Part shown: positions 60,465 to 64,000 of the stretch, one piece after another
Numbering within the stretch: the first letter of the stretch is position 1
How the letters are laid out: every line of letters starts with the position of its first letter
From: Streptomyces sp. SID8374
GTDB taxonomy: Bacteria; Actinomycetota; Actinomycetes; Streptomycetales; Streptomycetaceae
Length of the DNA: 64,000 nucleotides
Assembly (NCBI RefSeq): GCF_009865135.1
Contig: NZ_WWGH01000002.1
Coordinates: 186,001-250,000 of the forward strand
Reading direction: 5' to 3'
Translations under genes and position numbers: made by a program
Notes under the pieces: generated by a model
What the model was told of the DNA's origin: nothing
The model's database searches: none
Seen by the model: only the letters and a program-made list of their open reading frames with translations

Positions 60465-61448
60465 TCAGGTGGACGCGGCCAGCGCGATCCCCAGCGCCGT
60501 CCGCTCGTACAGCACCTGGTGTCCGTACCGCCGCGACGTCAGCAGCCCCGCCCCGCGCAGCACCGACAGATGCGCCGATACGGAGGAGGGGGCGAGCCCG
60601 AGCCGGTGGGCCAGGGTGCTCGTCCCGGCCGGTTCGTCCAGCGCGCACAGCACATCCGCCCGGCCCCGGCCCAGCAGCCGGGCCAGGGCGTCCGGGGTCC
60701 GCTCACCGGCCGCGCTCCACAGTCCGCCGATCCCGCGCGCCGGGTAGATCAGCCCCGGCTGCCACGGCTCCTGGTGGCCGCCCACCACCTCGGGCCAGAC
60801 GAAGACGCTCGGCATCAGCACCAGCCCCTGCCCGCCCAGCACCTGCTGGTGGTCGCCCCGCGTCCCCTTCACGGTGAGCGTCGCGCCGTTCCAGCTCAGC
60901 TGCGTGCTCACCTCGCCGAGCAGCCCGGCGAGTCCGCTGTCCGCGAGCCGGCGGGAGTGGTGGGCGATGTCCGCCTCCAGGACCGCCCGCAGCCGGGGCC
61001 AGTACGGTTCGATCAGGGTCTGCCAGGCCCGCTCCAGCAGATCGGCGATCTCGCCCACGGCCCGCGCCGGGTCGGCCAGCAGGCGCCGGCCCGCCGCCGA
61101 CTCCAGTGCGGCGGGCCGCTCCGCCAGGGCCAGCGCCATGTCCGCCCGGGCGACCTCCGGATCGACCGCCCGGACCGCCGCGATCTCCTCCTCGAAGGTG
61201 GCCAGCGGGCCGATCGGGGGCGGGCAGATGAAGTCCGGATTGTGGCCGCCGTCCGGCATCAGCAGCCACAGGGGCTCCAGATCGAGGGTGGCGGCCGCCT
61301 CGCGGATCTGCCGGAGCCAGGGGAGGTGGTAGCCGTGCCGGTAGGGGCGGGCCAGGGTGCGCACGGCCTCCTGGGTCTCGACCAGCGGCGAGAGCGCGAA
61401 CCGGCAGCGCAGCAGGTCGCTCTCGTCGAAGTGCAGCTGGAACGGCAT
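60465..61448 (-). CDS. ArsR-type winged-helix regulator with N-terminal DUF5937-like domain
   Basis: 327 residues. The first 230 or so form an uncharacterised domain starting FDESDLLRCRFALSPLVET. The last 85 are an ArsR-like helix-turn-helix: RADVLCALDEPAGTSTLAHRLGLAPSSVSAHLSVLRGAGLLTSRRYGHQVLYERTALG. No Cys metal site of ArsR type is seen, so the ligand is probably organic. Divergent from an MFS gene 81 bases away, which it likely controls. Confidence 0.88.
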   Translation of the reverse strand: MPFQLHFDESDLLRCRFALSPLVETQEAVRTLARPYRHGYHLPWLRQIREAAATLDLEPLWLLMPDGGHNPDFICPPPIGPLATFEEEIAAVRAVDPEVARADMALALAERPAALESAAGRRLLADPARAVGEIADLLERAWQTLIEPYWPRLRAVLEADIAHHSRRLADSGLAGLLGEVSTQLSWNGATLTVKGTRGDHQQVLGGQGLVLMPSVFVWPEVVGGHQEPWQPGLIYPARGIGGLWSAAGERTPDALARLLGRGRADVLCALDEPAGTSTLAHRLGLAPSSVSAHLSVLRGAGLLTSRRYGHQVLYERTALGIALAAST

Positions 61449-61529
61449 ACCGGCCCCCATCCAGGCGTCGAAGATTCGCCCCCGGCCGAAAGTCTAGGGC
61501 GCACGGCTCTCCCGCCCCAGGCTCCTGTC

Positions 61530-62804
61530 ATGTCCCAGGTGCCCTCCTCCGCCCCGGCCGCCGGCTACCGCGCCGTCTTCGCCGTCACCGAGTTCCGGGC
61601 CGTCTTCGCCGCCCATCTGCTCTCGCTCCTCGGTGTCGTCGTCAGCGAACTCGCCCTCACCGTCCTCGTCTACGACCTCACCGGCTCCCCGCTGCTCAGC
61701 GCCCTGACGTTCGCGCTGGGGCTGCTCCCGTACGTCATCGGCGGGACGCTGTTCGCCGGGGTCGCCGACCGCTACCCGGCCCGCCGCGTCCTCGTCGTCT
61801 GCGACCTCGTCTGCGCGGCCTGCGTCGCCGTGATGCTGGTGCCCGCGACCCCGGTCGCCGGACTCCTCGCCCTGCGCTGCCTGGTCGCCGCGATCGCGCC
61901 GGTCTTCACCGGGACCCGGATGGCCGCGCTCACCGACATCCTGGGCGACGGCGACCTCTATGTCCTCGGCCGGTCCCTCCTGCGGATCGTCTCGCAGAGC
62001 GCGATGCTCATCGGGTTCGGTGCGGGCGGCGTGCTGCTCACCGTGGTGTCCCCGCGCGGGGCGATCGCCGTCACCGTCGTCACCTTCCTCTGCTCGGCGG
62101 CCCTCCTCCGCTTCGGCACCCGCAACCGCCCCGCCCGCGCCCGGAGCGGCTCCACCACCCTGCTCCGGGAGTCGCTTTCCGGGGCCCGCCTGGTGCTGGG
62201 CGACCGGCGCATCCGCGCGCTGCTCCTCCTGTTCTGGCTGCCCGCGATGTTCGTGGTCGCCCCGGAGGCGCTCGCCGCCCCGTACGTGGCCGAGACCGGC
62301 GCAGGTCCGGCCGCGCTCGGGCTGCTGCTCTGCGCGATGGCCGTCGGGCACGTGGGGGCCGAACTCTTCGTGGGGTCCGCGCTCCGGCCCCGTACCCGCT
62401 CCCGGATCGTGCTGCCGCTCGCCGCCGTGGGGCTGCTGCCGCTGGTCGTGTACGCGGTCCGGCCCGGGCTGCCGCTCGCCCTGGCCGCCCTCGCGCTGGC
62501 CGGGATGGGGGCGGCGTACGTCATCGGCCTCGACCAGTGGTTCGTGGACGCCGTACCGCCGGAGCTGCGCGGCCGGGCCATGACGCTGCTCACCGCCGGG
62601 CTGATGACGATCCAGGGCGCGGGGATGGCGCTGGCGGGGCTCGCGGCCGAGTTCTTCCCGGTGCACCAGGTGGTCGCCGGAGCCGGAATCATCGGTACCG
62701 CCGTCTCGCTCCTCGTCGTCGCCGAGGTCCGCCGTACGGCCCCCGGACAGATGTCCGATACCGAAAGGCGAGACGGGGCTGACCGGCATATGACCAGTCG
62801 GTAA
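61530..62804 (+). CDS. MFS transporter
   Basis: 424 residues with about 11-12 membrane helices. The loop between helices 2 and 3 is FAGVADRYPARRVLVVCD, the MFS motif A region. Resembles the group of macrolide/drug efflux-like permeases. Divergent from the ArsR-type gene, suggesting ligand-controlled efflux. ATG 61530 by homology; no clear ribosome site is visible. Substrate unknown. Confidence 0.88.
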   Translation: MSQVPSSAPAAGYRAVFAVTEFRAVFAAHLLSLLGVVVSELALTVLVYDLTGSPLLSALTFALGLLPYVIGGTLFAGVADRYPARRVLVVCDLVCAACVAVMLVPATPVAGLLALRCLVAAIAPVFTGTRMAALTDILGDGDLYVLGRSLLRIVSQSAMLIGFGAGGVLLTVVSPRGAIAVTVVTFLCSAALLRFGTRNRPARARSGSTTLLRESLSGARLVLGDRRIRALLLLFWLPAMFVVAPEALAAPYVAETGAGPAALGLLLCAMAVGHVGAELFVGSALRPRTRSRIVLPLAAVGLLPLVVYAVRPGLPLALAALALAGMGAAYVIGLDQWFVDAVPPELRGRAMTLLTAGLMTIQGAGMALAGLAAEFFPVHQVVAGAGIIGTAVSLLVVAEVRRTAPGQMSDTERRDGADRHMTSR

Positions 62805-62807
62805 GGT
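62779..62807 (+). promoter_or_regulatory. Promoter of the second MarR gene, leaderless
   Basis: CTGACC (62779-62784), 17-base spacer, TAAGGT (62802-62807). The predicted transcription start coincides with GTG 62815. The promoter overlaps the end of the MFS coding sequence. Confidence 0.5.
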
Positions 62808-62814
62808 CGTGGCC

Positions 62815-63324
62815 GTGCCGAAGCCGCTCAGCCTTCCTTTCGATCCCATCGCCCGTGCCGAGGAACTCTGGCATCAGCGCTGGGGGCCCGTGCCCTCCAT
62901 GGGGGCGATCACCTCGATCATGCGGGCCCAGCAGATCCTGCTCGCGGAGGTGGACGCGGTCGTCAAGCCTTATGGTCTGACCTTTGCCCGGTACGAGGCC
63001 TTGGTGCTGCTCACCTTCTCCAAGGCGGGCGAGCTGCCGATGTCCAAGATCGGCGAGCGGCTGATGGTGCACCCCACCTCGGTCACCAACACGGTGGACC
63101 GGCTGGTCAAGTCCGGCCTGGTCAGCAAGCGCCCCAACCCCAACGACGGGCGCGGCACGCTCGCCTCCATCACGGACAAGGGGCGCGAGGTCGTCGAGTC
63201 GGCCACCGAGGAGCTGATGGCGATGGACTTCGGGCTCGGGGTGTACGACGCCGAGGAGTGCGCTGAGATCTTCGCGATGCTCCGGCCGCTGCGGGTGGCG
63301 GCGCAGGACTTCGACGAGGGGTGA
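62815..63324 (+). CDS. MarR family regulator (SCO5413-like)
   Basis: 169 residues. Winged helix with MSKIGERLMVHPTSVTNTVDRLVKSGLVSKRPNPNDGRGTLASITDKG between dimerisation helices; the N-terminal PFDPIARAEELWHQRWGPVPSM is conserved in Streptomyces orthologs. GTG 62815 is chosen by homology (MPKPLSLPFDP); GTG 62809 is in frame. The mRNA is probably leaderless. Precedes DUF3817 and icmA genes. Confidence 0.9.
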   Translation: MPKPLSLPFDPIARAEELWHQRWGPVPSMGAITSIMRAQQILLAEVDAVVKPYGLTFARYEALVLLTFSKAGELPMSKIGERLMVHPTSVTNTVDRLVKSGLVSKRPNPNDGRGTLASITDKGREVVESATEELMAMDFGLGVYDAEECAEIFAMLRPLRVAAQDFDEG

Positions 63325-63445
63325 GCGGGGGCCGGGGGTGGGGTGAGCGGGGCCGTCCTTCCGGCGGCAGGACCGCGCGAAGACCGCTCCGGACGGCCGG
63401 GGGGTGGGCGAAGATCGCCCCGGACGCCCGGTTACGCTCGTGTGC

Positions 63446-63772
63446 ATGAAACAGAACGTGCTCACCCGCTACCGGGTGATGGCTTACGTCACCGCCGTCT
63501 GGCTGCTCGTCTTCACGGTGGCGATCATCGCGAAGTACGCCTTCGACACCGGCGACACCATGGTGATCTCCCAGATCCACGGTGTGCTGTTCATCGTCTA
63601 CGTCATCTTCGCCTTCGACCTCGGCTCCAAGGCGAAGTGGCCGTTCGGCAAACTCCTGTGGGTGCTGGCGGCCGGCTGCATCCCCTTCGCCTCCTTCTTC
63701 GTGGAGCCGAAGGTCAGCCGCGAGGCCCAGGCGCTGGTCACCAAGCCCGCCGCGGAGCCCGCGCAAGCCTGA
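63446..63772 (+). CDS. DUF3817 integral membrane protein, second copy
   Basis: 108 residues with three membrane helices, and the family motifs QIHGVLFIVYVIFAFD and KAKWPFGK. Paralog of the protein at 54268. ATG 63446 has no ribosome site; TACGCT at 63433-63438 may be the -10 box of a leaderless transcript. Followed by a hairpin and then icmA. Confidence 0.88.
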   Translation: MKQNVLTRYRVMAYVTAVWLLVFTVAIIAKYAFDTGDTMVISQIHGVLFIVYVIFAFDLGSKAKWPFGKLLWVLAAGCIPFASFFVEPKVSREAQALVTKPAAEPAQA

Positions 63773-63789
63773 CCGGCACGGCACCCCCA

Positions 63790-63818
63790 CCGCCCCGCGC
63801 AAAAGCGCCGGGCGGTTT
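63790..63818 (+). terminator. Hairpin before icmA
   Basis: CCGCCCCGCGC and GCGCCGGGCGG pair with one C-C mismatch around an AAAA loop, followed by TTT. It isolates icmA from the DUF3817 gene. Confidence 0.75.
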
Positions 63819-63827
63819 GCCATCGAC

Positions 63828-63851
63828 ATTTACTAGGACGTCCTAGTAAAT
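63828..63851. promoter_or_regulatory. Perfect 24-bp palindrome upstream of icmA
   Basis: The arm ATTTACTAGGAC (63828-63839) is followed directly by its exact complement (63840-63851). It ends eight bases before the icmA ATG. Size, symmetry and place are those of a TetR-type repressor operator. Confidence 0.75.
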
Positions 63852-63859
63852 TCGAAGGT

Positions 63860-64000
63860 ATGGACGCTGACGCGATCGAGGAAGGCCGCCTCCGCTGGCA
63901 GGCCCGTTACGACAAGGCCCGCAAGCGTGACGCGGACTTCACCACGCTCTCCGGGGACCCGGTGGAGCCCGCGTACGGGCCCCGCCCCGGCGACACGTAC
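63860..64000 (+). CDS. icmA: Isobutyryl-CoA mutase large subunit IcmA, 3' truncated by window edge
   Basis: The first 47 codons (MDADAIEEGRLRWQARYDKA, ending GPRPGDTY) match the start of the B12-dependent isobutyryl-CoA mutase large subunit as I remember it from S. coelicolor, which interconverts isobutyryl-CoA and n-butyryl-CoA. The catalytic barrel lies beyond the window. GAAGG is close before ATG. It requires coenzyme B12, made by the adenosyltransferase at 25670. Confidence 0.85.
   Translation, partial: MDADAIEEGRLRWQARYDKARKRDADFTTLSGDPVEPAYGPRPGDTY

Noticed and set aside
54980..62804. Mobile genomic island
   Set aside because: No integrase, transposase, tRNA border or direct-repeat ends, and codon use is like the neighbours; at most a relocated genus-level block.

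Overview
The window comes from a Streptomyces chromosome. It is very GC-rich, with strong G/C preference at third codon positions and frequent GTG/TTG starts. The order thrB, rho, LCP protein, rpmE, prfA, prmC, Sua5, PTP-like, glyA-like, GlcNAc-1-P transferase, atpIBEFHAGDC, through nucS, filP, scy, the methylmalonyl-CoA epimerase gene, meaB and icmA, matches what I remember of the conserved core around SCO5356-SCO5415 of S. coelicolor. I see no tRNA, rRNA, CRISPR array, insertion sequence or prophage.

Region by region. 1-11.4 kb: end of threonine biosynthesis, transcription and translation termination factors, tRNA modification, a phosphatase-like protein without its catalytic Cys, an SHMT-like enzyme with a changed active site, and a wall-polymer initiating transferase. 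11.7-12.2 kb: a small Lys-rich secreted protein. 12.4-20.3 kb: the F1Fo ATP synthase operon, with a near-consensus Rex (NADH/NAD+ sensor) operator at the front and strong hairpins in the atpH-atpA and atpD-atpC gaps. 20.4-25 kb: a DUF2550 membrane protein and a chitinase gene with its chiR/chiS two-component pair. The chitinase promoter carries the classic pair of 12-bp direct repeats, but the coding sequence has an in-frame amber codon 47 residues before its natural end. 25-30 kb: cobalamin adenosyltransferase, a drug-type ABC exporter with a divergent TetR regulator, 3-hydroxybutyryl-CoA dehydrogenase and a STAS protein.

30-41 kb: a large P-loop membrane protein with a Pro/Thr/Ser tail, the mismatch endonuclease NucS, a luciferase-like monooxygenase, and two tandem paralogous ABC-2 transporter pairs. 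40-45 kb: the cytoskeletal pair filP and scy, which organise polar tip growth. 45.4-48.2 kb: methylmalonyl-CoA epimerase, thiolase and MeaB. 48.3-51.2 kb: a secreted Asp-rich PepSY protein divergent from an OmpR-type two-component system, sharing a 30-bp control region with three repeated half-sites. 51.4-54.9 kb: a MarR regulator, three overlapping AIM24-family genes, a DUF3817 membrane protein and a thiamine-binding-type protein.

55-62.8 kb is a block I would not expect here from S. coelicolor gene order: cslA-glxA (cellulose-synthase-like enzyme and radical copper oxidase), a small hypothetical gene, a GH6 lipoprotein hydrolase, an ArsR-type regulator and an MFS transporter. The conserved core then resumes with a MarR regulator, a second DUF3817 protein and the first 47 codons of icmA, preceded by a perfect 24-bp palindrome.

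Three threads tie the genes together: energy supply (ATP synthase under likely redox control), B12-dependent acyl-CoA metabolism (adenosyltransferase, epimerase, MeaB, IcmA), and hyphal tip growth (Scy, FilP, CslA, GlxA, GH6).
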